The notes under the pieces were generated by a model, which saw only the letters and a program-made list of their open reading frames with translations, ran no database searches and had not been told where the DNA came from. Below are positions 46,788 through 56,667 of a DNA stretch of 64,000 nt, one piece after another. A program made the translations under genes and the position numbers. The stretch is taken from contig LTDK01000174.1 in assembly GCA_001642415.1 (NCBI GenBank), positions 124,001-188,000 of the forward strand, in the 5' to 3' direction. Source of the DNA: Nematocida ironsii (lineage: Eukaryota > Microsporidia). Position 1 is the first letter of the stretch; each line of letters begins with the position of its first letter.

Positions 46788-47303
46788 CTAATCTTCATCA
46801 TCAACAGATACAATGCTGTAGTAGTGCGAAGGGGTTGTAGCAATAGTACGTGCATTTGAAACTCTATTATTATTTCTATTATCATCCAAATTATTTGGAT
46901 TGCTATTCTGAGTACGTAGATTTCCACTTTGGGTATTTGTATTACTGATCGGATTATTTGAGCTACTACTCGGATTATTTGGATTGCTAATTGAGTTATT
47001 TAAGTCACTGCCCTGGATAGTTAGGTCGATACTATTACTTCTAGCATTTCTATTGGTATTATTATTATTTTTATCATATTTGCCGCAGCATGTGGCAAAC
47101 CATTGGATATTTCTAAAGAATGAACTGTTTAAATCCGATTTACGTAGACAAAAAATTAATAACCCACACATTATAACCAGTATTAAGAAAGAGTTTACTA
47201 AAAGAATAATCAAGAAAGTATATCTATCCATAAAGGGTACTACCAAATACTTTCCTGTCTCAGGATCGTAATTTATTGGATTTTCATAATCTGGTGGATT
47301 CAT
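46788..47303 (-). CDS. Small single-pass membrane protein, cassette copy 1
   Basis: 171 residues. A polar N-terminus (~28 residues, no signal peptide) is followed by one membrane segment (~29-53) and then a conserved 'FCL' and 'CCGKY' cysteine cluster (~71-75), possibly palmitoylated. A long Asn/Ser-rich low-complexity tail ('NPNNPSSSSNNPIS') ends in an acidic 'SHYYSIVSVDDED'. It is paralogous to the protein at 51194-52054 (shared 'D.YTF', TM, 'CC.KY', 'SH.Y....DDE'). In its original arrangement it would precede the large secreted protein 1; an integrase fragment now lies between. No known family. Confidence 0.82.
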   Translation of the reverse strand: MNPPDYENPINYDPETGKYLVVPFMDRYTFLIILLVNSFLILVIMCGLLIFCLRKSDLNSSFFRNIQWFATCCGKYDKNNNNTNRNARSNSIDLTIQGSDLNNSISNPNNPSSSSNNPISNTNTQSGNLRTQNSNPNNLDDNRNNNRVSNARTIATTPSHYYSIVSVDDED

Positions 47304-47438
47304 TTCTTTTTAAAACATTCTACTATATATAATAAGCTGAATCATCCTGATTATATTTTGAACATATTGATAAATGGACAGAAATTACATTTATTGTTAC
47401 TATTTGAACTGTATAATGAGTTATTCAAAAATAAATAG
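47304..47438 (-). repeat. Duplicated 5' flank of the small gene, copy 1
   Basis: About 135 bp upstream of the start is nearly colinear with 52055-52191, sharing TTTTAAAACATTC, ACTATATATAAT, GAACATATTGATAAAT and TATTTGAACTGTATAATG. It is likely the common promoter and 5' UTR. The whole non-coding gap runs to 47650; its remainder is AT-rich with nothing recognised. Confidence 0.75.
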
Positions 47439-47650
47439 CAGGTTTTTATTTAAAAACAGTTTATTAAAATCAAGCATATGCTATACCAACAGGATAACTC
47501 GCGGGTAATACATGCATTAGCTATACGCCATACATACTCACTCCTCATTTCTGAGCTAACATTAACAATTGAATGCCAATTACTACTGAGATAAAATATT
47601 CTCTTAGTATGTTATTTTGTATTGTTGGCATTAGAGCCATTTTAAAGCCA

Positions 47651-50600
47651 CTATTTATAGTTTTCTTGTTTTTCTAAACGCATTTTTGAGGTAATAAAGC
47701 AGGTTTTAACTAAAGCACTTAAAATATCATAGTGGAAACCGTATTTACATCCATTATAGTTATTGTCTCTTATGGATAAGATCCCTTTAGCACTTTGTCT
47801 AATTTCTTGTAATTTACTATTTTGAATAGCACTAGAAATGTCTTTTAAAATGAATTTCTGGTCATAGTTCTTTTTATTGAATATCCTGCCTGAAATAGGA
47901 TCTATTATTTCATCCTTTGCATTTATATTTATTAAATATGCATTCATTTTTTCTAAAAGATCTTTCATAGTAAGACAAAAAATAGAGCTAGTTTTATAGT
48001 CAACCTCTGCACGGGTTTTGTAGAAGCAGTGCCCATATAATGCTGTATTAAGAGAAGGGTTTTTACGCTGTAGCATGTCAATGAAAGAAGCATGGGCAGG
48101 CTGTTTAATAGCACTCATATGGATTCTTTCATCTATTATGTTGCTGTCAAATTTGTATGTTGTATATTCATACACACTTTCATAGAGTCTTGTATTCCAA
48201 GTTATACTTACATTTGAATCATTCTCATCTATTTCCTGTTGAATATTCATGCAGTAGCAGTGGGGGTCTTCATAGAAGTCTGTTGAATTTCGTATAAAAA
48301 AGTCACTATAGTAGTGCTTAATAGCATAATTAAGGTCACTTTCTTTCATGTGCTTCTTCACAACAAATTGCAGGTTATAATAAAAAGGTATATATCTGTT
48401 GTAAATGCAGTCAATTGGCACTAGATTATTATACTCTTCCCCCTTATATGATTTACACTTAATATAGTTACTACTACATAGTCTTGGCAAAACCAGAGAA
48501 TACATCATTTGGGAAATAAAAAGAGGTACTCTAGGCATATTGGCATTAACATCAGTTATCGTTTTCTTTAGATCAGAGGGGTATAAAAACTGTATAAAGC
48601 AGAACTCAGTTTTATATATGTCTTCTTTTATGTAGTAGAAAACTACATTACAATTTTCTTCTTCTATCATTTTTACCGTTTTGCTTAGATCTGATTCTTT
48701 AGTCATCATGGTCCATGTTTTATCTTTTATGCAGTATTTGAAAGGATATACATTACCAATCTTCAAACAATCGTTGGATTGCCCTATTTTAAACATTAGT
48801 TTAAGATAACTTACTATTTCCTTAATTCTAAAAAGCTGCTGCTTTATAACTTCGCCATTTTCTTGTTTATCTAGGTAGTACGGAAGATGAATCATTTGGA
48901 TTGTATGCCAGTCATTGTCTACAAATTGCACATGATAGTGGTCTTTAATGCTTATAGGTGTGTCTGTTTTAGAAATATGCGCATTTTTACTTTTTAGTAT
49001 GTGAATCTCTGGAATAAAAGCCTTTTCTTTCATTTTATATACGTTTTTAAAATTTACAGTAAACTCTAAATACTTTTGAGATGCAACTGCAGCAGCTCCT
49101 AATGTTTTATAAACTAGCCTGTTTGAATAAATATTTATGTGCACACGTGCAGTTCTATTTTTAATTTCCTGTTTGTCAACATTTCCTAGCTTATATGCCA
49201 CTGAAAAATAGTTATAAAATGTCTGAACCACGTTATATACCAAATAATACACTGTCTTTGTACTGCAATCTTGTATATTTTTGTTACAATTATCGGTAAC
49301 TATGATTTCTTTAATTTTTTTATATGATTCTTCTATTTCTACTTCATTCTTCTGCGCTGTACTTATAAGGTATATTATAATGTATCTTAAGTATATTAAT
49401 GTTTTCATACGCTTTTCCTTTAAAGTAAATATATAACAATTCTCTATATAATTGTCAAGTTCACACTTAAGTTCTATAAAAAACTTATTAATTACATTCA
49501 GTGGTATTTTATAGAAGTCTTCATACACCTCTGGTATTAAAAGAATAGCATTCAACTTTTTCTTAAGTTGTATATCGCCGTCTTTTTCCTCTGTAAATAT
49601 TTGAAGGTCTATCCCACTGCAGCAACAGTACAAGCTTATTTCTTTATTTGCTAAAACAGATCCAAGAGTTTCTTGCATTAGCATAATACAATTGCTAGAA
49701 TATCTTTCCGAATTATTATATATATACTTCATATGAAAATCAATGTATTTAATTATATCTTCTAGAATTTCTTTATAGAATGAGGGGTTACATATATTAT
49801 TAATTTGTTTTCTATAGTTTTCGAGTATATATAAAAAGATTTCTTTTTTCTTTAAGAAATTTACACTTATAGACTGGATAAGAATCCAAAAATTTGTTTT
49901 CTTATCTTTTTCCCAATCGGAAATTACTTTTAATGCTTTTTTTTCTATTATATTGGCTGAAGATTTGTTGCTCGACATTATATTTTCGACTTCTTCTATG
50001 CAACTAGTATAGTTTCGTATAATAATTGGGTTTTTATTTATATAAGAATCCATTATATATCTATTTTCATTAAATTTAGCCACCGTATATGGGATTTCAT
50101 TAGAATCAATATTACTTGTTGTAGTATGACTTTCGCTATTTATGGCAAGATTTGAATCTGGAGTTTCATTTTTTATCGAACCATCTTGCTTGCTGTTCTG
50201 GTCTATATCGCATAGTTTTTTTATTTTAGTAGAAGAAATTACATCAATACCGCTAGAGCTCCGCTTTGCTGGTTTAATGTATAAGGAGGCAGGGTTTAAA
50301 GGCATTTTATCCCCCAACTCTAGTTTTTTGTTTATGACCTGGCTATTATTATCTTTTGTAGCTTGATCTAGTTCAGAAGTAACCAGCTCTAAAGCCATAA
50401 TGTGTATTGTGCTGGGCTGGGAATCCTCTTTCAGATTGTCATTTTGACTGCTAACACATACTAAATGGCTATCCACATACCAAGGGTTTTTAACTGAAAA
50501 AATAATTTTATGCTTATTACTAGTTTCTAGCTTAAGACTATTGGTTTGAGAAGATAATTTAAAGTTGTGTAGAGGAATATCTTCTTCTACTTGTATATTT

Positions 50601-50704
50601 TGCACATCTGTGCTAGAGCTGGTCACTGTACCACATATTACTATGCATATATTCACTATATATATTAGTTCAAGTGCAAAGCCTTTCTTCTTTAACTGTC
50701 CCAT
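47651..50704 (-). CDS. Large secreted protein, cassette copy 2
   Basis: 1017 residues. N-terminal signal peptide ('MGQLKKKGFALELIYIVNIC', ~1-30). It is paralogous along its full length with 40891-43887: 'LANKEISLYCCCSGIDLQ' (~353-371), 'ILLIPEVYEDFYKIPL', 'HVQFVDNDWHTIQ' (~590), 'VFYYIKEDIYKTEFCF' (~685), 'RNSTDFYEDPHCYCM', 'AIKQPAHASFIDMLQRKNPS' and 'SIRDNNYNGCKYGFHYDI'. Around half of positions look identical in these blocks and less elsewhere. It has a C-terminal extension of ~25 residues after 'HYDI' absent from copy 1. The Cys-rich 'YCCC' and 'CYCM' motifs suggest disulphides in an exported protein. No known domain; likely host-exposed (inference). Confidence 0.92.
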   Translation of the reverse strand: MGQLKKKGFALELIYIVNICIVICGTVTSSSTDVQNIQVEEDIPLHNFKLSSQTNSLKLETSNKHKIIFSVKNPWYVDSHLVCVSSQNDNLKEDSQPSTIHIMALELVTSELDQATKDNNSQVINKKLELGDKMPLNPASLYIKPAKRSSSGIDVISSTKIKKLCDIDQNSKQDGSIKNETPDSNLAINSESHTTTSNIDSNEIPYTVAKFNENRYIMDSYINKNPIIIRNYTSCIEEVENIMSSNKSSANIIEKKALKVISDWEKDKKTNFWILIQSISVNFLKKKEIFLYILENYRKQINNICNPSFYKEILEDIIKYIDFHMKYIYNNSERYSSNCIMLMQETLGSVLANKEISLYCCCSGIDLQIFTEEKDGDIQLKKKLNAILLIPEVYEDFYKIPLNVINKFFIELKCELDNYIENCYIFTLKEKRMKTLIYLRYIIIYLISTAQKNEVEIEESYKKIKEIIVTDNCNKNIQDCSTKTVYYLVYNVVQTFYNYFSVAYKLGNVDKQEIKNRTARVHINIYSNRLVYKTLGAAAVASQKYLEFTVNFKNVYKMKEKAFIPEIHILKSKNAHISKTDTPISIKDHYHVQFVDNDWHTIQMIHLPYYLDKQENGEVIKQQLFRIKEIVSYLKLMFKIGQSNDCLKIGNVYPFKYCIKDKTWTMMTKESDLSKTVKMIEEENCNVVFYYIKEDIYKTEFCFIQFLYPSDLKKTITDVNANMPRVPLFISQMMYSLVLPRLCSSNYIKCKSYKGEEYNNLVPIDCIYNRYIPFYYNLQFVVKKHMKESDLNYAIKHYYSDFFIRNSTDFYEDPHCYCMNIQQEIDENDSNVSITWNTRLYESVYEYTTYKFDSNIIDERIHMSAIKQPAHASFIDMLQRKNPSLNTALYGHCFYKTRAEVDYKTSSIFCLTMKDLLEKMNAYLININAKDEIIDPISGRIFNKKNYDQKFILKDISSAIQNSKLQEIRQSAKGILSIRDNNYNGCKYGFHYDILSALVKTCFITSKMRLEKQENYK

Positions 50705-51193
50705 GATAATTTAAAATTTTAAAGGTTAAATTACTATATATCCAGGATATATCGCAGTTTAACAATATTCTAGAAAGAAATAATTAATAGGCTTTAAAAA
50801 TCAAGAATTTTTATTTGAACTTTCTGAATTCTTCATTCAATTGAGTTAATTGTATTTAGAAAAACTTGTTTGTTGTATTATAAGACTAGTGTAGTTATAG
50901 CTGTAAATAACCCAATAATCAGCATAAATACTACATAAATGCCGGATGATTGTAAACCCGAAGTTAAATGTTAACAGAATAAATTAAACAAAAGAAATAA
51001 GCATGGATGCCTGTGAGCATGAACTGTGAATTCCATAAATATTAAAACTTTACTAACAACCAATTCTAAGAAATCAGCGCATAGCGCCAATAGAAACAGC
51101 ATGTATTTATATCAGAAAACACAAAACAAATATTATCCTGCTAACCATTTAGAATAGAATTGCTGTTAAATATTTTATTGTTTTTAGCCTGTA
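50705..51193. other. Intergenic region within cassette copy 2
   Basis: 489 bp between the small and large genes, AT-rich, with TTTAAAATTTTAAATTAT before the large-gene start on the minus strand. 51061-51098 matches the 3' flank of small gene 1. No inserted element here, unlike copy 1. Confidence 0.5.
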
Positions 51194-52054
51194 TTAATAT
51201 TCATCATCGTCGTTATATATAGTAACATAATGGTGCGAAGAGGTTGATGTTGTAGTACTTGATTCTATAACTTGATTGTAGGTTTTTTTTCTACCCAGGG
51301 TATTTAGATTGATACTCAGATTATTTGGACTGCCAATCAAGTTAGCTAATTCGCCATGCACAATACTTGGACTTCTACTCAGGGTACTCGATTTTCTGCT
51401 CAGAGTATTTCTGCCACTATCTAAAATACTCGGAGTTCTGCCCAAAGCACTTGGTTTTCTGCCCAGAGTACATAGTCCACTATCTAAAATACCAGGACTT
51501 TTGCTCAGAGTGCTCGCTTTTCTTCCTAGAGTACATAAACCACTATCTAAAATACTCGAAGTTCTACCCAGAGTGCTCGATCTTCTATCTAGACTATTTT
51601 GGCCACTATAAGCACTCGGGCTTCTACCCAGAGTATTCCGATAACTATAAGCACTTGGGCTTCTACCTAGGGTACTTGATTTTCTATCTAGGCTATTTTG
51701 GCCACTATAAGCATTCGGGCTTCTACTTAATGTATTTAGATTGTTATTCAAGGTATTTGTGTCATTATCATGCGGGTTTGTATTTTTATTCAGTGGATTT
51801 AGGTGAATATCATTGGTTTTAATATGGTTATTAATTATTTTGGCATATTTAGAACAACAATTGAAAGTCCATTTGATAGCTTGAATGGATAAAACAATAA
51901 GATTCGGATTGCATAGACAAAAAATAGCTAAACCACTAAGTGTTACTATTGTTAGGAAAGAGCCACCAAAAAGAAGAGAAAAAAATGTATAGTCTTCTGT
52001 AAAGGGTATTCCAAACAGCTTTTTTGGCTCATGGACATGATCAGTTGAATTCAT
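51194..52054 (-). CDS. Small single-pass membrane protein with repeat tail, cassette copy 2
   Basis: 286 residues from ATG 52054, which aligns with the start of copy 1 (a TTG six codons upstream is ignored). TM at ~22-48, then 'FCLCNPN' and 'NCCSKY', followed by a ~150-residue tail of degenerate Ser/Leu/Arg repeats ('STLGRSPSAYS', 'SILDSGLCTLGRK'), ending 'SSHHYVTIYNDDDEY'. Copy 1 shares the TM, cysteine cluster and acidic end but has an Asn-rich tail instead, so the tail evolves by repeat expansion. The repeats are basic and rich in Ser, plausible phosphorylation or scaffold sites (inference). Confidence 0.85.
   Translation of the reverse strand: MNSTDHVHEPKKLFGIPFTEDYTFFSLLFGGSFLTIVTLSGLAIFCLCNPNLIVLSIQAIKWTFNCCSKYAKIINNHIKTNDIHLNPLNKNTNPHDNDTNTLNNNLNTLSRSPNAYSGQNSLDRKSSTLGRSPSAYSYRNTLGRSPSAYSGQNSLDRRSSTLGRTSSILDSGLCTLGRKASTLSKSPGILDSGLCTLGRKPSALGRTPSILDSGRNTLSRKSSTLSRSPSIVHGELANLIGSPNNLSINLNTLGRKKTYNQVIESSTTTSTSSHHYVTIYNDDDEY
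51288..51760 (-). repeat. Degenerate tandem repeats encoding the tail of small protein 2
   Basis: Units of about 24 nt and multiples. CCACTATCTAAAATA recurs three times at ~66-72 bp spacing, and TTTTGGCCACTATAAGCA recurs twice ~94 bp apart. All are in frame, so copy-number changes keep the reading frame. Confidence 0.75.
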
Positions 52055-52191
52055 TCCTTTTAAAACATTCAACTATATATAATCTAAAATTAAAATCATC
52101 CGGATTATACCCTGAACATATTGATAAATAGCCAGAAATTACAATATTATTACTATTTGAACTGTATAATGTGTTATTCAAAAATAAATAG
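52055..52191 (-). repeat. Duplicated 5' flank of the small gene, copy 2
   Basis: Counterpart of 47304-47438, with the same blocks in the same order and ending GTTATTCAAAAATAAATAG. It marks how far the duplication extends upstream of the coding region. Confidence 0.75.
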
Positions 52192-52791
52192 TAAATATGA
52201 ATTTTCTAGGATAATATGCTTATTATTCGTATTATGCTATTTAATGCTTTAGGAATTGTTAATAGTTTAATAGTAATGACATTAATATCTGTGTATTAAA
52301 GAAAATTGCCAGATGTCTTCATTTTTTACTATTGAATATACCATATGCAAATATTTATACTGAATGTAAACCATTAATTGGTAATTTATAGTATATCTTG
52401 CTAATGGGATTAAAAAAACAAAAAAGCAATTCTAATGGGATTTTTACTGTGTATAAGAAATACCATAATAATATATTCCATAACATGCTATAATTTACTT
52501 TGGGTTATATAACATTTAATTGAGAGTATGTTTTATAGTGCTAGCTGAACTAGAGTAAATTATTTGTTTATATTCTCTATGTAATACTGCCAGATAATTT
52601 TTGTACTATGCTATTGTGTGTGTACAATTTATCTCTGTTCATATTACTATATTCGGATTATATCATGTTATATTATAGAGTATGGCATAACGATAAAATA
52701 ACTAAATATTCTAAAATTAGCTATACGCACCAACTGCTGCATATTATTGATGGCAAATTGCTTATTATAACTATATTTTATATTATGTGTT
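52192..52791. other. Intergenic region between cassette copy 2 and ISU1
   Basis: 600 bp, very AT-rich. No gene, RNA or repeat was recognised; the similarity to the other cassette flank has ended. Confidence 0.4.
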
Positions 52792-53202
52792 CTATTCCAG
52801 GCCTTTCTTAGCTATATAATCTTCTACTGCTGCTTTTATTGCCTCCTCTGCTAGTAAAGAGCAGTGCAGCTTAACAGGAGGAAGAGAGAGTTCTTTTGCT
52901 ATTTCTGTATTTTTAATATTCATGGCATCGTATATGGACTTTCCCTTTATCATTTCAGATGCCAAACTGCTTGAAGCAATTGCAGACCCACATCCAAATG
53001 TTTTAATCTTTACATCTTCAATTATGTCATCTTTTACTTTAATTTGCAGTCTCATTACATCTCCACATGCGGGAGCTCCTACTAGTCCTGTCCCCACGCC
53101 GGCAACTGTTTTTGCAAATGTTCCCACGTTTCTTGGGTTTGAATAGTGCTCTAGTACGTTCTTGTGGTAGTTTCTCGTTATTTCTCCAATAAGTGCCAGC
53201 AT
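52792..53202 (-). CDS. ISU1: Iron-sulfur cluster scaffold protein
   Basis: 136 residues, IscU/Isu family. The three cluster-ligand cysteines are present: Cys46 ('GAPACGD', with Asp48), Cys71 ('FGCGSA') and Cys114 ('KLHCS'). The LPPVK sequence recognised by the mitochondrial Hsp70 is at 107-111. In microsporidia the iron-sulfur assembly pathway is the main known role of the mitosome. There is no long presequence; the conserved domain begins within ~10 residues, so any targeting signal is short or internal. It is divergent from GLC7. Confidence 0.95.
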   Translation of the reverse strand: MLALIGEITRNYHKNVLEHYSNPRNVGTFAKTVAGVGTGLVGAPACGDVMRLQIKVKDDIIEDVKIKTFGCGSAIASSSLASEMIKGKSIYDAMNIKNTEIAKELSLPPVKLHCSLLAEEAIKAAVEDYIAKKGLE

Positions 53203-53326
53203 AAATTATGTCTAATAAAAATATTTCTGCTTTTCTTTTATTCCACTCGCCTAGGAATTCTCTAGGACATATTTCGTTTTGCACTCTAATAGAGAGAAAT
53301 TCTTTCTCTTTTTTATTTTCTTACTG

Positions 53327-54232
53327 ATGGCAATTAATGCACCAAGCATCGATAAAATTATAGAACAGCTGCTTAAGGTAAGGCATTCCAAAGCACCAAC
53401 GCCCAGGGTGAATTTGTCAGAGTCGGAAATCAAGTTTCTGTGCAGTAAGGCAAGAGAGGTGTTCTTGTCACAGCCAATGCTTTTAGAAATGGAGGCACCC
53501 ATCAAGATATGCGGGGACATACACGGGCAATATTCTGACCTTCTAAGAATATTTGAGTACGGGGGCCCTCCACCAGAAAGCAACTATTTATTTCTGGGAG
53601 ATTATGTGGACAGAGGAAGGCAGAGTCTAGAAACAATTTGTCTTCTCTTAGCATATAAGGTGAAGTACCCAGACAACTTCTTCCTGCTTAGAGGAAACCA
53701 CGAGTGTGCCAGCATAAACAGAATATACGGGTTTTATGAGGAGTGCAAGGACCGGTATACCTACAAAATATGGAAGAAGTTTACAGAGACATTTAACTGC
53801 ATGCCAGTGGCTGCCCTTATAGATGAGAAAATATTCTGTATGCACGGCGGACTATCCCCGGACTTACAGTCTTTCAACCAGATTCGGTCTATCCACAGGC
53901 CAACAGACATTCCTGACAGTGGGCTGCTGTGCGATCTTCTGTGGAGTGATCCAGACAAAGACATCCACAAGTGGGGAGACAATGACAGAGGAATAAGCTT
54001 TACTTTTGGAACAAGAATTGTAGAAGAGTTTCTTAACAAACACAATTTAGATCTTATATGCAGGGCACACCAGGTAGTTGAGGATGGGTACGAATTCTTT
54101 GCAGATAAAAGGCTTGTTACTATATTTTCTGCCCCAAATTACTGCGGAGAATTCGATAACTCTGGCGCTATTATGGAGGTAGATGAGAATCTAGTATGCA
54201 GTTTTAGGGTTTTAAAGCCCCTTAACGGATAG
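53327..54232 (+). CDS. GLC7: Protein phosphatase PP1 catalytic subunit
   Basis: 301 residues from ATG 53327 (an in-frame TTG upstream would add a hydrophobic leader foreign to PP1). '[20 protein letters not shown]', '[12 protein letters not shown]', '[18 protein letters not shown]', '[10 protein letters not shown]' and '[11 protein letters not shown]' are all standard PP1 and distinguish it from the PP2A-type gene at 34261. The C-terminal tail after '[16 protein letters not shown]' is short, ending 'KPLNG', and lacks the T320-type Cdk site region. Regulates mitosis, glycogen and other pathways through targeting subunits. Confidence 0.95.
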   Translation: MAINAPSIDKIIEQLLKVRHSKAPTPRVNLSESEIKFLCSKAREVFLSQPMLLEMEAPIKICGDIHGQYSDLLRIFEYGGPPPESNYLFLGDYVDRGRQSLETICLLLAYKVKYPDNFFLLRGNHECASINRIYGFYEECKDRYTYKIWKKFTETFNCMPVAALIDEKIFCMHGGLSPDLQSFNQIRSIHRPTDIPDSGLLCDLLWSDPDKDIHKWGDNDRGISFTFGTRIVEEFLNKHNLDLICRAHQVVEDGYEFFADKRLVTIFSAPNYCGEFDNSGAIMEVDENLVCSFRVLKPLNG

Positions 54233-54626
54233 ACATATATTATGGTCTCTCTTTGCCTCAGTCCCAAATAAAATTCTGGCGCGCATGGCTGTTTAAGAAT
54301 CTTTCTGCTTACTCAACCTCTTTTGGACGTGGGATTCGGGGGTTTGCACACCAATCTTTAGTAGTGATGTTGAGCTCTTTTTTCTTATATCCATGCAAAT
54401 CAACTTTCATGCAAGATATGCTGAAATATATGCCAGAAATGCCGAATGTCGCCGTATTATGACTTATTCCTGTGCTCCTGGCTGTCTGTGTGTAATAAAA
54501 TAGAAATTATACAAACAAAAATTAACTGGTAATTTATTCATGATATCTTTTTATTATATTATTAATAAAATAAACTACTTAAAGCATAAATAGAATAAGA
54601 TATTTTAAACCCACAGGCCGTGTAAC
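54233..54626. other. Convergent 3' intergenic region
   Basis: 394 bp between PP1 and eIF2A 3' ends. The first ~250 bp has mixed composition with a 69-codon reading frame (54253-54462) of no recognisable character; the rest is AT-rich with AATAAA sites. Confidence 0.4.
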
Positions 54627-56420
54627 TTAGGAAGAACTTTTCTTTTTCCGGTTGAGTTTTTTTAAGAGGGCATCCTTCTTCTGGATTTTCATAATACCGC
54701 CGGGAACTACTTGTCCCTTTGCCATTTGTTCTTCTATCCTTTCAATCTCTTCTAGCTCCTTTTTAATTGCAGCTATACGATTTTCCTTTGCTTTGGCTGT
54801 GTCCTTTATTATATGAGGGACTACCCACTCAGCTGTTTCTTTTTGGCCTACTTTCCTTAAACAGGGTGGAATGTACTCCTCTGATTTTTTTATTCTAATC
54901 TTATCAGGAAGATTTTCAAGCGGGCTGAATGGAAGGTCTTTTCCTGCGAAGATACAGCTCTTTAGTTCTTTAAACAGCACCTCAGAACTTTTCTGAGAAT
55001 AGTAATCGTAAAGAATTACTTTATTATCTATTGACATTTTGTTGGTTATCCCCACTAGATAATACCGTCCTTCTGGTGACCAGTCAATCACAGAGCATCC
55101 TAACTCTTCATTTATAGACAGAACAGCTTCTGATGGATACTCAGCCAGCTCCATATTTCCTGGGAGGTTGTTCATTCCGGCCAAGCACACAATGTTTTCC
55201 TGTCGGTTAAAGAACATTTTGTTTCTAACACCCTCCTTTAGGTTTTTTATTTTTTCTCCTTTAGAATTAAATATTCCTATTTTGCTAGGACTGTTATCAT
55301 AGCATACAGCAAATTCATTCTTTTTTAAGAAAACGGTGTCTGTAATTGGATTGCATATACTAGAGATTAACTTCAGGCTCTCCTGCTTTGTGTCTATATA
55401 GTAAAGCGCTTTTGCATCATAGTATGTGCCATTAGAACTTCCTAGAGAGCAAAGGCAAAGCATTCTTTCCTCTCTATGTTTAAGATCTGGAATAAGAACT
55501 GCGGATATCATATCTATAACCGGCTGCTTTTTTACTCTCTCTCCATTTTGCAATCGAATTAGCTCAATTTCACCTGGTGATGATTTATACACACGCACAG
55601 TGACCAAAAACTTTCCTGTCATAGAGAATGTCAGTGGCGCAGGGATTGATATGTTTTCTATTTCTTTCTTCTCTATAATAGAGTAGACCTTTAGGAATCT
55701 AGGTTTTGCTTTGTTTATAATAGCTGTTCGCATTCCCTCTTTCTTCTGTATTCTGAGAGTTACTGGCTCTTTCTTCTTACCAGCCGCTGCTTTTAATGCT
55801 TTTGTCTTTTTTTGTGCCTCTTTTTCTGCTGGTTGTGCACTTGAAGCATCAGACGAAGTAGGTGGTACAACTTGGTTGGTTGGTTCGCCTTTACCAGTGC
55901 TTTGCTCACTTGGTGCTGCCTCTGCTGACTCTGTGATCTTTGAGGCCTCTGCCGTGGTTTGTGGCACATCTAAAGTATCAACCGCACTTGTCTGCACATC
56001 TGCCTTTTTATCACTTGTAACTGCCTCTCCTGTTTTTGGTAGTGACTCTCTTTTCTCTGGTGCTTCTTCTACTTCTTGTGAATAGACAAGAAACTCTTTT
56101 CCATGCATGGCGGATTTTACTCTTTCTGCCGTGTGCATAACTTTACCTTTCTGTATAAAGTACATCTTGTCGCTCTTTGTTATTACACACGCTGTGCAGT
56201 CTACTAAGCACTCTATACTTTTAATATCTGGAATAGAGTGCACATATTTTTCTTCAGTAACTGTGCTCTGAATAACTAACTCGCTAGAAGTTGTGTAAGC
56301 CACCCATTCTTTTCCGAGCTTGCAGCACACGCATGGAATTGTTTCTGACTTTTCATTGAATGTATCAAAGCATACTCCTTTGTCACTAAAGGATAAAACT
56401 TGGCCATTTGGCTTGGGCAT
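54627..56420 (-). CDS. Translation initiation factor eIF2A-like beta-propeller protein
   Basis: 597 residues. WD-type beta-propeller blades run through the protein; 'CLAGMNNLPGNMELAEY' and 'VIDWSPEGRYYLVGI' match eIF2A ('vlaGfGNL.G.mevWd', 'w.pdG..ilta'). 'EYIPPCLRK' then a Lys/Glu-rich coiled coil ('KKELEEIERIEEQMAKGQ') is the standard eIF2A C-terminus. A ~90-residue Ser/Thr/Pro/Ala insert (~125-215) between blades is unusual. eIF2A is a GTP-independent initiator tRNA binding factor; its cellular role is still debated. eIF3b is a less likely alternative. Confidence 0.8.
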   Translation of the reverse strand: MPKPNGQVLSFSDKGVCFDTFNEKSETIPCVCCKLGKEWVAYTTSSELVIQSTVTEEKYVHSIPDIKSIECLVDCTACVITKSDKMYFIQKGKVMHTAERVKSAMHGKEFLVYSQEVEEAPEKRESLPKTGEAVTSDKKADVQTSAVDTLDVPQTTAEASKITESAEAAPSEQSTGKGEPTNQVVPPTSSDASSAQPAEKEAQKKTKALKAAAGKKKEPVTLRIQKKEGMRTAIINKAKPRFLKVYSIIEKKEIENISIPAPLTFSMTGKFLVTVRVYKSSPGEIELIRLQNGERVKKQPVIDMISAVLIPDLKHREERMLCLCSLGSSNGTYYDAKALYYIDTKQESLKLISSICNPITDTVFLKKNEFAVCYDNSPSKIGIFNSKGEKIKNLKEGVRNKMFFNRQENIVCLAGMNNLPGNMELAEYPSEAVLSINEELGCSVIDWSPEGRYYLVGITNKMSIDNKVILYDYYSQKSSEVLFKELKSCIFAGKDLPFSPLENLPDKIRIKKSEEYIPPCLRKVGQKETAEWVVPHIIKDTAKAKENRIAAIKKELEEIERIEEQMAKGQVVPGGIMKIQKKDALLKKLNRKKKSSS

Positions 56421-56667
56421 ATAAAAAAATATTTGAGCGAGCTTTATCCATACGCATTGCGCAGACTAAGATTTAATTAATTATTTGCCTATCTGTAATA
56501 AAACCAGTTTGCAAGAAAAGAAACCATGTATAGGTTTGTTATACAGAAGAAATTGCCTGATAAGTAAGGCAAATAAGATGTACAATATAATAGACTTACG
56601 GATTCAAGATTTATTTTACTACTAGCATACTATTCCTGAAGTAAACTAAACAGAATAGGATTTCAGT

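Noticed and set aside
53279..53326. N-terminal hydrophobic leader on PP1
   Set aside because: It begins at a TTG; the ATG at 53327 gives a standard PP1 N-terminus.
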